This document shows positions 1-10,440 of a stretch of 64,000 nt of DNA, one piece after another; position 1 is the first letter of the stretch, and each line of letters begins with the position of its first letter. Made by a program: the position numbers and the translations under genes. The DNA is from Pedobacter jejuensis (lineage in GTDB: Bacteria; Bacteroidota; Bacteroidia; Sphingobacteriales; Sphingobacteriaceae). The stretch lies in the NCBI RefSeq assembly GCF_003725795.1, contig NZ_RBEE01000023.1, forward strand, positions 124,001-188,000, written 5' to 3'. Under the pieces are notes generated by a model. It saw only the letters and a program-made list of their open reading frames with translations, made no database searches and was not told where the DNA came from.

Positions 1-1233
1 ATCCTGTCCTAACTGTGTTCCTTCCTGATTTAAATAACCAAATGAACTGTAAGCTTTAATTTTATCTGTACCACCGCTAACACTTAACACATGATCTTGG
101 GTAACACCAGTTCGGGTAACCAAATCTCCCCAATCTGTTGTGGGAACTAAACTTCCATCAAAAACGCCATTAACCCATCCTTTATCAAGGTTAGTAATCA
201 TATTGGGGTCTTGTTTGAAAATCTCTCTATCAGCCGCCTGAGTTGCCACAATTGGATAAGCATAAATAGGGGCTGTATTCGTACCGTTTATAGAGTTAAG
301 ATAGGCTGTTCGGCGATAGGCATCACGACGAAATTCAATATACTGACCTGAATTCATCATATCTGCCCTGTCACTCAACTTTTCAATGGTAGCTGTTCCT
401 ACATAATCCATTGTAAGTCTTCCGGCTTTACCTTTCTTAGTTGTAATTAAAACAACACCGTTAGCACCTCTGGAACCATAAATTGCAGTTGCAGAAGCAT
501 CTTTCAAAATGTCGATTGATTCGATATCATTTGGGTTGATGGCTTCTATGCCGCCTGCTTGTAGCGGAATTGCATCTACAACATATAAAGGAGAGTTGCT
601 GGCTGTAAGTGATCGTACACCACGAATTAAAATACTTCCAAGTTGACCCGGACGCTCATTCGAGGTAATATCTACCCCAGCTGCTTTACCTTGAATGGCT
701 TGCAATGCATTGGTTACTGGTCTTGACCTTATCTCTTCAGCTCCAACACTTACAACAGAACCGGTTAAATCACTTTTCTTCACTGTGTTGTAGCCAACAA
801 TAACGATTTCATCTAGGTCATTTACAGAACTTTTCAATTGCGCATTAATAGTAGTCCTGCCATTAACAGGTAGCTCCTGAACAACATATCCTACGTATGA
901 AAGAACCAGCGTTGGATTCGTGGTTCCGGTTGGAATAGTAATTGAGAAGGCACCATTTGCATCAGTTGCGGTACTTACATTTGTGTTTTTAACTTTTACG
1001 ATTACACCGACCATCTTTTCGCCTTTATCATCGGTTACTTTACCTTTAATCACATCATCAAATTTTTTCAAATCCGCTGAACTGTTTAAATAAGTGATTT
1101 TTGGGATCAGATTCGCCTTAGTAGGTGCGGCGGCAAAAAGTATGAGTAAGGCAGATAGCACTACAGACAGGAGTTTCTGCCTTGCCACTATAACTGATAT
1201 ATAATTTAAGCTTGTGGGTAAATTAAAATACAT
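1..1233 (-). CDS. SusC/RagA-family TonB-linked outer membrane receptor, 5' part only
   Basis: This is the N-terminal ~411 residues of a SusC-type receptor, which imports oligosaccharides or other large nutrients through the outer membrane using TonB. The frame is open from the ATG at 1233 to the window edge, so the rest of the gene lies outside. In order it shows a long N-terminal region with a hydrophobic signal segment (about residues 20-45), a carboxypeptidase-D regulatory-like domain (about 60-140), a TonB box DEIVIVGYN near 141 and the start of the plug, with the typical ILKDASATAIYGSRGANGV segment. The SusD partner is presumably downstream, outside the window. It is divergent from the HTCS sensor gene at 1966, a frequent PUL arrangement. 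The leader carries ACTAACCAAATA, also seen before other receptor genes here. The substrate cannot be told. Confidence 0.93.
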   Translation of the reverse strand, partial: MYFNLPTSLNYISVIVARQKLLSVVLSALLILFAAAPTKANLIPKITYLNSSADLKKFDDVIKGKVTDDKGEKMVGVIVKVKNTNVSTATDANGAFSITIPTGTTNPTLVLSYVGYVVQELPVNGRTTINAQLKSSVNDLDEIVIVGYNTVKKSDLTGSVVSVGAEEIRSRPVTNALQAIQGKAAGVDITSNERPGQLGSILIRGVRSLTASNSPLYVVDAIPLQAGGIEAINPNDIESIDILKDASATAIYGSRGANGVVLITTKKGKAGRLTMDYVGTATIEKLSDRADMMNSGQYIEFRRDAYRRTAYLNSINGTNTAPIYAYPIVATQAADREIFKQDPNMITNLDKGWVNGVFDGSLVPTTDWGDLVTRTGVTQDHVLSVSGGTDKIKAYSSFGYLNQEGTQLGQD

Positions 1234-1965
1234 AGTTTTTTATTATTGAGTAGATATTTGGTTAGTTAATAGGCGATTGGTTATTGCCTATCTTGTTTGT
1301 TTCTTTTTGAGGTAATGTTGAGCAAAATCTTTGTCTGGATTTCGATTCAGTTGTTTGTGTTTTATTCGTTCATGTGCCGAGCGCTAATATTAATTTGATT
1401 GATTACACAGTTCTTTTTTTACAACTAAGCACAAATTCCAAGTTTTGCAAGCTAAATACAGATTGCTTATCGCTAGAACTTTCTAATCTAATAAAATGTA
1501 GTTAAATGTTGTTGGGATGAATTAGCGAGTATTTGTGAGCAGAAATGGAGCAAATTTTTTGCTTTATCGTTTTAAACGGTACCGCAATAATAAATTTGCT
1601 GGACCTGTTTCGGCACAGCACGAATTATAAATGCACATATAATAAGATAGGTTCGATGGATACAGTTCGACCGGGACTGCGAATAATTTTTGCGCAGGAC
1701 ATTAGACTTTCTCATAACTTTATATTTGGTGGTTAATGGATATAAAATTAGCGCATATTCTAAGTAGATAGCAGTAAATTTTCGTCAATTAATGGGTAAA
1801 AAACAGTCATAAATGTTGATAGGTGTTTGTGCCTAAGATGCCATCTGCACTAAATTTGATATATTTGGAATAATCATCTAACTAGATATTCTTTTTAACC
1901 AACGTCCTAATTTTTGTATAGCGATATAAAGAATAGTATATGTTTTAGCGTATTTATTACTATAT
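1234..1965. promoter_or_regulatory. Divergent intergenic region between SusC and HTCS genes
   Basis: These 732 bases hold no convincing gene. A 63-codon frame at 1545-1736 has no recognisable features. The region must carry the promoters of both flanking genes. Two plus-strand matches to the Bacteroidota -7 box TAnnTTTG are visible, TATATTTG at 1721-1728 and at 1860-1867. Neither has a clear TTTG box at the usual upstream spacing, so these assignments are weak. The SusC leader on the minus strand contains CTAACCAAATA just before the start codon. Confidence 0.4.
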
Positions 1966-4900
1966 ATGAAATTTAAAATACTTCTTTTCTTTATAATAGC
2001 GTTAAGCACGTTCGTTGATGCTCTTGCCCAGCAAACAGAACTGAAATTTGAGCACATCACCTCCGAAAACGGACTTCCACAAAATACTATACATGGAATT
2101 ATAAAAGATAAATACGGTTTCATGTGGTTTGGAACCTGGTCTGGTCTCTGCCGCTATGATGGCTACCGATTTAAAGTATACACCTATGATAAATCTAATC
2201 CACACAGCATCATAAATAACCGAATACATAATATTGTTAAAGACAAAAACAATGATCTCTGGATTTTGACCTTCAATGATTCACTTGTACTGAAGTATAA
2301 TTATCTCAGTGATGATTTTGACCGGATACCAGTTGCTAAAGTGCCTGTAAAGTTTTTACAATCGATGTCAAGATTTGATCATTACCGAACTGTAAGTGTA
2401 AATTATTCCGGAACGCAGTGGCGCATTGATTCTGCTTCGAATTCCCTCATCCAAACCAATCTAAAAACCAAAGCTTCTAAGGTAATCGGATCAAATCCTT
2501 CAGTAAGGTGGTCTTTAAATGATTCCTACGTAGCTGATATCTATTTGGATAACCAGAATATTTTTTGGGTTGGTACGTACGGAAACGGTATAAATAAAGC
2601 CAATTTAAACTCGAAGCCATTCAATTATTTTAATCACGATCCTCAAAATAATAAATCTGTAATTGATGATAACATCAATGCACTCTGTAAAGACAAATCC
2701 GGTAATTTTTGGATTGGTACCCGAAACAAAGGCATATCAGTTATCCGCGAGGGCAAATCGACTGTACATATACAGCATAAAGCCACAGATAAACAGACCA
2801 TTGGAAGCGACCAGATCCGCAAGATTTTTTGTGATTCCAGAGGCTTTGTGTGGATTGGTCACAAAGACGGTCTCGACCGTTTTTCACCAGGTAATTATAG
2901 CCAGGTTAAACACTTCAATATGCTTGATTTACCGGGAAATGCGGTTTATGGGATTTGCGAAGATGATAAGGGCGATATCTGGTTTGCAACCTGGCGTGGC
3001 TTATACAAGTTTTTATACAAACAAGATGCTTTTGTTAAAATATCAACACCTCAAACGGTGCCCTTACTCAAGTCAAGGGTCATCCTTCAGGATAATTTTG
3101 GGCAGATATGGGTTGGAACGGATGGGAGCGGTCTCTATCAGTTCAATGAAAAATTGGGTCAGCAAATCCAGCTTGTTAATAAATTTGACGAAAAAGTCGG
3201 CACCAATACCATAAGCGATAATCGAATTTACAGCCTTTTTGAAGATATTGAACATAAAATCTGGATTGGTACAGGTAATGGCCTTGACCGATATAATCCC
3301 ATAGATAAAACCTTCAGTCATTTTAAAGTGGGGCCAGGAGGGCTGTCGAATTCAACAATCTCTGCGATTCTGCAAGACGATAAGGGAAACTTATGGGTAA
3401 GCCATAAAAAAGGGATTTCGGAAATTAGGGCAAAAACTTTTAAAATAATAAATTATACCCCAAAGGATGGTTTGCAAAGCAATGAATTTGTTGAAGATGC
3501 AGCGTTTAACGATAAAGCTTCAGGTATGCTCTATTTTGGTGGAACCAGTGGTTATAACTCCTTTGTACCTGGTGAAATCTTTCCCGACACAACTTCTGCA
3601 AGAATTGTTTTAACTGAATTGCAGGTGCTAAATAAACCTGTTGACGTAAATGAAAAAGTTAACGGAAGGATAATTCTCTCAAAACCCTTGTACTTAAGTG
3701 AGTCATTATCCCTTGGCTATCGCGACAGAAGCTTTGCCATTGAATTTGCCGGGCTGCATTATGCCGCTCCAGAAGGAAACAAATATGCCTATATGTTGGA
3801 AGGCTTCGACAAAGAGTGGATATATACTGATGCAAACAGAAGAATCGCTTCTTATTCAAACTTAGAACCAGGCAATTACATCTTCAAAGTGAAAGGAACC
3901 AACAGCGACGGAATCTGGAACATGCGTGGAACTTTTCTTAAAATTTCAATTACGCCACCATTTTGGATGAGTGCCTGGGCTTATTTAATTTATGCTCTGG
4001 CGCTCGGTACCGCGGCTTATATTTATCATTATTACTCCAATAAACTGGCTCGGATACGCACTAAACTTTCCTATGAAATGATAATACATGAAAAGGAAAA
4101 TGAACTTCACCAGAGCAAGCTTGATTTTTTTACCAATATATCACATGAAATTAAAACCCCGCTGTCTTTAATTCTTGCGCCAATTGAGAGCTTGCTGAAA
4201 ATCAAGAATTCTGAGCCTCAGATATCCTCGCAGCTTTTTACCATGAAAAATAATGGTGATAGGCTCTTGGATTTAATTAATCAATTGTTGGATTTTAGGC
4301 GCTTGGAAACAGGAAATGATATGATGGTTTTGGAAAATGGGGATTTGCAAAGCCTGATTGAAGGTGTTGTTAATTCATTTAAACAAGCAGCGGTGTTAAG
4401 GGGAATAAATTTGAAGTTTACCTCAAGCATTCCCAATACGATTTCAAGATTTGATAGCGATAAAATCAGTAAAATTCTTTTTAATCTACTTTCCAATGCT
4501 TTAAAATTTACCGCCGATAATGGATTGATAGAAGTAAAACTGGATAAGTCTGTTCATAATGGACAAGAATTTATAGGATTTTCTGTAACGGATAATGGAT
4601 CGGGAATTCCGAAAGAAGAGCTGCAGGAAATTTTTAAGCCTTTTAATCGGGGCAATTCAAAATCCACAAAGGGTACCGGACTAGGTTTAGCCTATGTGAA
4701 ATCGCTCGTTGAGCAATACAAAGGCACCATTGATGTTGAAAGTCTTCAAAGCATCAATGGGTTAAATATGACAACCTTTTCTGTAAAACTTCCATGGAAT
4801 AATCCGGCAGGACAAGTTGATAATCGACCTGAGCTGCTACAAAATTTGCCAAATCAGGATTTTGAAGAACTTGATGTGCTTGCCGATTCAACAGCTAATC

Positions 4901-5667
4901 CGGAAACCCGTTCCAGGATTCTGCTCATTGAAGACAATACAGAAATGAGGCTATATCTTAAAAATTATCTGAAAGAAAAATACCTGATACTGGAAGCTTC
5001 AAATGGCAAGGAAGGCCTCCAGATTTCTGCCAAGCAATCGCTGGATTTGGTGATAAGCGACGTGATGATGCCCGAAATGGATGGACTTGAGTTCTGCAGG
5101 ATATTAAAGAATGATGAAAACACTAGCCATATTCCGATAATCTTGCTTACTGCAAGAACACTGCTTGAACTTCAATTGGAAGGATTAGGTGTTGGTGCAG
5201 ATGATTACATCACCAAACCTTTTAATCTGGACCTGCTGGCTTTAAAGATAAATAACATACTTCAATCTAAAGCACGCTTAAGGGAGCGTTACCAGGCAAC
5301 GGTTGTGATAGAACCTTCTAATTTTAATCCTGTTACGCCAGATGAAAAATTGCTGAAGAAGCTTTTAGAATATATTGAAGATAATCTGAGTGATCCGGAT
5401 TTGAGTGTAGATGATATTTCGGAACACATTTTTGTAAGTAAAACCCAGTTGTATAGAAAAACCAAAGCATTGACCGGACTTACTACTGTAGATCTTATCC
5501 GCCAAATGCGGCTAAAACGTGCGAAGAAACTGTTAGAAGATAAGAATTTCAACATTAATGAAATAACCTATATGGTTGGTTTTACAGACGCCAACTATTT
5601 CAGAAAATGTTTTAAAAATGAATTAGGTGTATCTCCTTCCGAATATGTAAGGCAGAAAACCAGCTGA
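1966..5667 (+). CDS. Hybrid two-component system (HTCS) sensor/regulator
   Basis: This is a one-protein sensor and transcription activator of the kind that controls PULs by binding an oligosaccharide in the periplasm. Its 1233 residues show a signal peptide (1-21, ending ALAQ), a long run of regulator-propeller repeats (about 25-510, recurring WIGT/WVGT motifs), a Y_Y_Y domain (about 590-660) and a transmembrane helix (about 668-692). Then come the HisKA H-box SHEIKTP with His727, an ATPase domain with NLLSNALKF and GTGLGLAY, a receiver domain with phospho-acceptor Asp1032 in SDVMMPEMDG, and a C-terminal AraC-type helix-turn-helix (about 1130-1230). All modules look intact. It is divergent from the SusC gene at 1-1233, its likely target. 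The GH28 gene downstream may also be in its regulon. The length is slightly below typical HTCS proteins (about 1300-1400). Confidence 0.95.
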   Translation: MKFKILLFFIIALSTFVDALAQQTELKFEHITSENGLPQNTIHGIIKDKYGFMWFGTWSGLCRYDGYRFKVYTYDKSNPHSIINNRIHNIVKDKNNDLWILTFNDSLVLKYNYLSDDFDRIPVAKVPVKFLQSMSRFDHYRTVSVNYSGTQWRIDSASNSLIQTNLKTKASKVIGSNPSVRWSLNDSYVADIYLDNQNIFWVGTYGNGINKANLNSKPFNYFNHDPQNNKSVIDDNINALCKDKSGNFWIGTRNKGISVIREGKSTVHIQHKATDKQTIGSDQIRKIFCDSRGFVWIGHKDGLDRFSPGNYSQVKHFNMLDLPGNAVYGICEDDKGDIWFATWRGLYKFLYKQDAFVKISTPQTVPLLKSRVILQDNFGQIWVGTDGSGLYQFNEKLGQQIQLVNKFDEKVGTNTISDNRIYSLFEDIEHKIWIGTGNGLDRYNPIDKTFSHFKVGPGGLSNSTISAILQDDKGNLWVSHKKGISEIRAKTFKIINYTPKDGLQSNEFVEDAAFNDKASGMLYFGGTSGYNSFVPGEIFPDTTSARIVLTELQVLNKPVDVNEKVNGRIILSKPLYLSESLSLGYRDRSFAIEFAGLHYAAPEGNKYAYMLEGFDKEWIYTDANRRIASYSNLEPGNYIFKVKGTNSDGIWNMRGTFLKISITPPFWMSAWAYLIYALALGTAAYIYHYYSNKLARIRTKLSYEMIIHEKENELHQSKLDFFTNISHEIKTPLSLILAPIESLLKIKNSEPQISSQLFTMKNNGDRLLDLINQLLDFRRLETGNDMMVLENGDLQSLIEGVVNSFKQAAVLRGINLKFTSSIPNTISRFDSDKISKILFNLLSNALKFTADNGLIEVKLDKSVHNGQEFIGFSVTDNGSGIPKEELQEIFKPFNRGNSKSTKGTGLGLAYVKSLVEQYKGTIDVESLQSINGLNMTTFSVKLPWNNPAGQVDNRPELLQNLPNQDFEELDVLADSTANPETRSRILLIEDNTEMRLYLKNYLKEKYLILEASNGKEGLQISAKQSLDLVISDVMMPEMDGLEFCRILKNDENTSHIPIILLTARTLLELQLEGLGVGADDYITKPFNLDLLALKINNILQSKARLRERYQATVVIEPSNFNPVTPDEKLLKKLLEYIEDNLSDPDLSVDDISEHIFVSKTQLYRKTKALTGLTTVDLIRQMRLKRAKKLLEDKNFNINEITYMVGFTDANYFRKCFKNELGVSPSEYVRQKTS

Positions 5668-6082
5668 AACTAAAAATATTTTAGCGTTTGAAATTGCCGC
5701 TTATTTGCTTAAAATGATAACTGTGAATTAATTTTACTCGCTTTTTGACTGTTTATTACCCTAGAAGAAATTTTACCAACGTTACTTTTGATATTGTATT
5801 AATGAAGAATGGTTGTGTTTTCAAACAATCATTTTTCTCCTGTAACCAAATGTAAACTTACTCTTCTTTATGATAAACTCAATGTTAGGCCCCATTTGCC
5901 GAAATTTTAATGCTAGGAATGACTTAAATATTCACTTGAATTTTGAGTGTTCAACAGTCAATGCGTTACAGGAAACCTATAAAGTATCTTATTGGTTTAA
6001 AAAGGTTTTAATTTTTTAAGTACGACTTTCCACTATCACAAAGGTAATTTTTAGGTATTCAGTTTCATACACAACACATTTC
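5668..6082. other. Intergenic, no gene seen
   Basis: These 415 AT-rich bases lie between the HTCS and the GH28 gene. No open frame with coding character was found. A short palindrome, CTAAAAATATTTTAG, begins a few bases after the HTCS stop, but it has no T-tract and is too AT-rich to call a terminator. The promoter of the GH28 gene should be here; I could not place it. Confidence 0.4.
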
Positions 6083-7336
6083 ATGAGGTTTTCTTTAATA
6101 ATCAGCATATTCTTATCATTAATTATAAATAACGTCCGGGCACAAGAATTTCTGGTTACCACTTACGGTGCATCATCAGATAGCACGGCGCTTAGTACCA
6201 TTGCTATTCAAAAAACGATTGATGAAGCTTTTAAAAGTGGAGGAGGTACAGTGGTTATACCACAGGGGACATTCCTTTCCGGAGCCTTGTTTTTTAAAAG
6301 TAAAACAAAGCTCAAATTACTAAAGGGCGCTGTTTTAAAAGGTTCTGATGATATTAGAAAATATCCATTAATTCCATCACGAATGGAAGGAGTTAAACTA
6401 GATTATTATGCGGCCCTGATAAACGCATACAATGTAGATGATTTTTCAATAACAGGACCCGGTGAGGTTAATGGAAACGGTCTTCGGTTTTGGAAAGCAT
6501 TTTGGCAACACAGGGATTCACTAAAGAAAGTAGGAAAAGAGACAACTAATCTCGAAGTACACCGTCCGCGTTTAATTTTTATCTGGAAGTGTGATAATGT
6601 GGTGGTCAAAAATGTGAAACTACGAAATTCCGGATTCTGGACAACCCACCTGTATCAATGCAATAATGTTACTATTGACAGTTGTGATATTCGTTCACCT
6701 TTTAATCCTGTTGCTGCACCCTCAACTGATGGAATTGACCTAGATGTATGCAAGAAAGTATCTATCACAAATTGTTACATTTCTGTAAACGACGATGCTA
6801 TAGCCATAAAAGGTGGCAAAGGACCAACGGCGCATAAATTGCCAGAGAATGGAGCAGTTGAGGATATCATAATTGAAAACTGCACTTTTGGTCCTGCACA
6901 CGCCAGCGTAACAATTGGAAGTGAAAGTATTTTTGTGAAGAATTTAATCATTAGAAACTGCCGCGTAGAGAATGATTGCCCGATACTTAATCTAAAAATG
7001 AGACCCGATACCTACCAGGTTTTTGAAAATATTAAAGTGGAAAACATTACCGGTACTTGCGGTTCGATTATTAATATTAAACCCTGGAAGCAATTTTTCA
7101 ACTTAGGTTCAAGTAAAGAGAAGCCATTTGGCAAAATAACAAATGTTCAAATCTCTAACGTAAATGTTAACTGCAAAAGTCTTGGTCATATTGAAGGAAA
7201 TCAACATGATCTGATTTCCGGAATTCGGCTTTCTGATATTACTGCTACAGCCAAATCAACCCTTTTCGTAAATAAGTATAAGGATGTAAAGATGGAAAAT
7301 GTAATTGTAAATGGAGTTTCTTTTGATTCAAAATAG
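6083..7336 (+). CDS. Secreted GH28 family glycosidase (polygalacturonase-like), divergent active-site motifs
   Basis: GH28 enzymes hydrolyse alpha-1,4-galacturonic or related linkages in pectin on a right-handed beta-helix. This 417-residue protein has a signal peptide ending VRAQ and the typical N-terminal motif TYGASSDST. The three catalytic aspartates can be placed: Asp216 in STDGID (NTD in classic enzymes) and Asp237/Asp238 in NDDAIAIK. The usual GHG motif appears as AHA, with His273 kept. The C-terminal RIK motif is replaced by LKMRPD. These changes suggest an exo-acting or atypical specificity rather than plain endo-polygalacturonase. It stands alone between the HTCS gene and a GntR regulator, both on the same strand, and 12 kb from the main PUL. 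Loss of activity is possible but less likely, because the acid residues are intact. Confidence 0.88.
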   Translation: MRFSLIISIFLSLIINNVRAQEFLVTTYGASSDSTALSTIAIQKTIDEAFKSGGGTVVIPQGTFLSGALFFKSKTKLKLLKGAVLKGSDDIRKYPLIPSRMEGVKLDYYAALINAYNVDDFSITGPGEVNGNGLRFWKAFWQHRDSLKKVGKETTNLEVHRPRLIFIWKCDNVVVKNVKLRNSGFWTTHLYQCNNVTIDSCDIRSPFNPVAAPSTDGIDLDVCKKVSITNCYISVNDDAIAIKGGKGPTAHKLPENGAVEDIIIENCTFGPAHASVTIGSESIFVKNLIIRNCRVENDCPILNLKMRPDTYQVFENIKVENITGTCGSIINIKPWKQFFNLGSSKEKPFGKITNVQISNVNVNCKSLGHIEGNQHDLISGIRLSDITATAKSTLFVNKYKDVKMENVIVNGVSFDSK

Positions 7337-7421
7337 CGAAAATTCAACAATAAAATGGAGTCAAATGAGGCCGGTTTACCTATTTAAATGACCCAGTATT
7401 TGTAAGCATTATAGACAATAT

Positions 7422-8453
7422 ATGAATCCCTACAACCTTGTCAATAGCATCAGAATAAACAGATATTCCTCTATACCGAAATATCAGCAGGTAACCGATT
7501 CGATTGTGAATCTGGTTGAAAGTGGAAAGTTATCTATAAACACCGGATTGCCATCCATAAATGAATTGAGTGCTGCCTTAGATATTTCAAGAGATACGAT
7601 TGAAAAAGGCTATAAATCGCTCAGAGATTTGGGTATCGTAACTTCTGTGCCGGGAAAGGGTTATTATGTAGCGGAAAACGAATGTTTAAAAAAGTATAAA
7701 GTTTGTTTAATTTTCGATAACTGGAGCGAGCATAAAAAGATTATTTACGATTCCTTTGTTGATAAGATGGGGGATGAGGCTGCCGTTGAATTAAACATTT
7801 ACAATGATAATTTACAGCAGTTTGAAAAACTATTCTCGTATAAGAATGGTCACTTTACGCATTATATCGTTATTCCACCAACTTTAGAAAAAATGGATCA
7901 GGTTAAGGATATATTAAGCTCCATTCCCCCCGAAAAGCTAATCATTCTGGACAATTTTCCCACAGAGTTGCAAAATTCTTCGTGTGCAGTATTTCAGGAT
8001 TTTGGGCGAGATATTTTTTATGCACTCAATAATGCATGTAAAGCATTATCCAAGTACAAGAACCTAAAAATCATTTTTCCTAAAGGCAATCTTTTTCCTA
8101 GGGAGATTTTATTAGGTTTTAAAAATTTCTGTCTGGCAAATAATTACAACTATCAGGTAATCGAATTAATGCGACCTCAGGAGCTAGTTAAAGGAGATGT
8201 TTTTATAACGCTATCAGAACACAGCTTAGTTGAAGTTGTGGAAATGACGCAAAATGCCAAATTAACTATCGGGAAAGATATTGGCTTAATTTCTTACAAT
8301 GAGGCACCCATCAAAAGAATACTTCTTAACGGAATAACAACCATTTCTACGGATTTTGTAAAACTTGGTACAGAAACAGCATCTCTTATTTTGAATAATT
8401 TGCAAAAGAAAATTCATGTGCCTTTTTATCTAAGGTTAAGAAATTCTCTTTAG
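7422..8453 (+). CDS. GntR-type transcription regulator with sugar-binding-like effector domain
   Basis: The first ~85 residues form a GntR winged helix: PKYQQVTDSIVNLVESG, then LPSINELSAALDISRDTIEKGYKSLRDLGIV, then a wing with PGKGYYV. The remaining ~250 residues resemble a LacI/periplasmic-binding-protein fold (KYKVCLIFDNW, GLISYNEAPIKRILLNGITTI). This architecture is used in Bacteroidota for monosaccharide-responsive regulators, for example AraR of Bacteroides. It starts 85 bases after the GH28 stop. The effector is unknown; a pectin-derived sugar is a reasonable guess from the neighbour. The protein has 343 residues and looks complete. Confidence 0.85.
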   Translation: MNPYNLVNSIRINRYSSIPKYQQVTDSIVNLVESGKLSINTGLPSINELSAALDISRDTIEKGYKSLRDLGIVTSVPGKGYYVAENECLKKYKVCLIFDNWSEHKKIIYDSFVDKMGDEAAVELNIYNDNLQQFEKLFSYKNGHFTHYIVIPPTLEKMDQVKDILSSIPPEKLIILDNFPTELQNSSCAVFQDFGRDIFYALNNACKALSKYKNLKIIFPKGNLFPREILLGFKNFCLANNYNYQVIELMRPQELVKGDVFITLSEHSLVEVVEMTQNAKLTIGKDIGLISYNEAPIKRILLNGITTISTDFVKLGTETASLILNNLQKKIHVPFYLRLRNSL

Positions 8454-8720
8454 AAGTCATTTAGTTATACATGCAAGGCTTGGCTGTGTAACATCATGAT
8501 AAATTTTAAGTATCCTTTACAAATTTAACGATTGTAGAAGTCTTCTAGTCAGCATAGATCTTAATAATCATTGAACATATTCTGTATTGATAAATTTCAT
8601 AATGCTAATGTTTCTTTACTTAGTTAATCTTTAATTAAGCTGGATTTCTTAACCAACAGATATTGTTATCCAAATAATTCCTTAACCGAGAGTTAATAAG
8701 CTGACCATACTTTTGAGGTC

Positions 8721-9290
8721 ATGATAACCACCAATCAATCGGAGGATTTTGAACTGCTTAATAAATTACGAACAGGTAATCGGCCGGCCTTTAGTGCCAT
8801 TTTTTTGAAGTATCATTCTGGTTTAGTTAGGTATGGAAAATCTCTGCTCTCTAACACAAACCATGAGGCTGATGATGTGGTACAGGAAGTTTTTTTAAAA
8901 TTTTGGAGTCAGAGAAACAACTTAATCATTCATAGTTCATTATCAGCATTTCTTTTTACCGCTTTAAAAAATAAGGTTAAGGATATTTACCGTGAAAAAC
9001 ACCTCCCGCTATACGACCCAACGGAGATGCAGTTTAATGAAGAAACGAGTGTTGCTCAATCACCAGATAATATCTTGATTTTCAAGGAGCTTAATTATAG
9101 CATAGAGGAAATGATAAATCTACTCCCTACAAAAACGCAGCTTATTTTCAGAATGAATAGGGAAGATAACCTGACTTATGATGAAATCGCATCACTATTA
9201 AATCTAACCCGAAATTCTGTTAAAACACACATGTTCAGGGCAATAAAGTTTCTAAAAGAACATTATGGGCACTACAAATCGCAATTGTAG
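8721..9290 (+). CDS. ECF-type RNA polymerase sigma factor
   Basis: This 189-residue protein has sigma region 2 (about 25-95, with NHEADDVVQEVFLKFWSQR) and region 4 (about 130-185, with NLTYDEIASLLNLTRNSVKTHMFRAIKFLKEH). It matches the Bacteroidetes-type ECF sigma factors that pair with FecR anti-sigma proteins and TonB receptors. The FecR gene follows after 101 bases. A TACTTTTG sequence at 8708-8715, only 5 bases before the ATG, fits the -7 consensus TAnnTTTG; if used, the mRNA would be nearly leaderless. No -33 box was found, so that is weak. The expected target is the SusC operon at 10518. Confidence 0.93.
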   Translation: MITTNQSEDFELLNKLRTGNRPAFSAIFLKYHSGLVRYGKSLLSNTNHEADDVVQEVFLKFWSQRNNLIIHSSLSAFLFTALKNKVKDIYREKHLPLYDPTEMQFNEETSVAQSPDNILIFKELNYSIEEMINLLPTKTQLIFRMNREDNLTYDEIASLLNLTRNSVKTHMFRAIKFLKEHYGHYKSQL

Positions 9291-9391
9291 TGTTAACTTA
9301 GTGTTACGCATATTACCATTACATTAAATCGCATATATCTTGTAAGGATATTCCTGTTCTACTTCGTCTTTCCCATAATCAACATATTATT

Positions 9392-10387
9392 TTGGAAGAG
9401 AAAGACATCTATTTATTAATTACCCAATACCTGCTTAAGCAAACCAGCACAGAAGAAAATGAATTTTTAGCTGATTGGATAACTGCATTGCCACAAAATG
9501 AACAAACTTTTGAGGAAATAAAAGTGAGTTGGTTTGATGTAAAATCGGCTGACAAGGAAGATAGCTTAAATGCATTGCAAAAGTTGAATCAGATTATTGA
9601 TGAGCAAGAGGTAAAAGTAAAGCGCAGCAACAAGCAATTTATTTTAAAATGGACCATGCTTGCAGCTACAATAGCAATAGTTGGCGTGATAGCCTTAATT
9701 GTAATATCATCTCAAGATTTAGCGCCAACAGCGCCAGTTTATTTGCAAAAAGTCAGCAAAGCCGGAGAGATTAAAACATTCTATCTGGTTGATGGAACGA
9801 AGATTATCCTTGGTCCGAAAAGTATGTTGAAATATCCTGCTGCATTTGAAAAGCATCAAAGGCAGGTTGAATTAATTGGTGAGGCTTATTTTGAGGTGAG
9901 TAAAAATCCACATAAGCCTTTTACGGTTCGTACAGATGATTTGAGCATCAATGTTCTGGGTACTCATTTTAATGTTAATGCTACCAAAAACGAAAATTTA
10001 ACCACCGTATCGCTATTTGAAGGCAAAGTAAATGTTAATGTAATAGATGATCACGATGAAGAATACAAATTAAAACCAGGGCAGGAATTGGTTTTAAATC
10101 GTTCCAACCACCAGGTTTATCAACACGTTTTAGATAGCGCAAACGTAATGGGCTGGATGACCAATACCTTAGTTTTTAATAATGAAAAGCTAAGCGATGC
10201 GGCAAAGAAAATCGAAAAAATGTATGGCGTAAAGTTGGTGTTTGATGATGAATCGACTGCTGAAACACGTGTTTTTGCCCGCTTTGAAAATGACGCTTTA
10301 AACGATGTGCTGGAAATTATCTGCTCGACAGGAAATTTAAGCTATCGCAATGATGGAAATAAAATATACATAATGAACAAAAAATGA
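9392..10387 (+). CDS. FecR-family anti-sigma factor (transmembrane)
   Basis: FecR proteins hold the ECF sigma factor at the inner membrane and release it when the outer-membrane receptor reports its ligand. The 331 residues show a cytoplasmic sigma-binding region (1-85), one transmembrane helix (about 86-107, WTMLAATIAIVGVIALIVIS), a periplasmic FecR domain (about 115-230, with GTHFNVNAT and LFEGKVNV) and a C-terminal DUF4974/STN-like domain (about 250-328, with NEKLSDAAKKIEKMYGVKLVFDD). The start is a TTG at 9392. No in-frame ATG exists before the membrane helix, and the N-terminal EEKDIYLLITQYL matches the family, so TTG is preferred. It lies between the sigma gene and the STN-containing SusC, as signalling logic predicts. 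Confidence 0.92.
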   Translation: MEEKDIYLLITQYLLKQTSTEENEFLADWITALPQNEQTFEEIKVSWFDVKSADKEDSLNALQKLNQIIDEQEVKVKRSNKQFILKWTMLAATIAIVGVIALIVISSQDLAPTAPVYLQKVSKAGEIKTFYLVDGTKIILGPKSMLKYPAAFEKHQRQVELIGEAYFEVSKNPHKPFTVRTDDLSINVLGTHFNVNATKNENLTTVSLFEGKVNVNVIDDHDEEYKLKPGQELVLNRSNHQVYQHVLDSANVMGWMTNTLVFNNEKLSDAAKKIEKMYGVKLVFDDESTAETRVFARFENDALNDVLEIICSTGNLSYRNDGNKIYIMNKK

Positions 10388-10440
10388 ATTAAACCTCGGT
10401 TACAAAACAATTGAGCAATGCAAGGCAGAACTCAAAAAAA

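Noticed and set aside
1545..1736. 63-codon open frame in the divergent region
   Set aside because: It has no recognisable domain, lies in a region expected to hold promoters, and is of a length common by chance.
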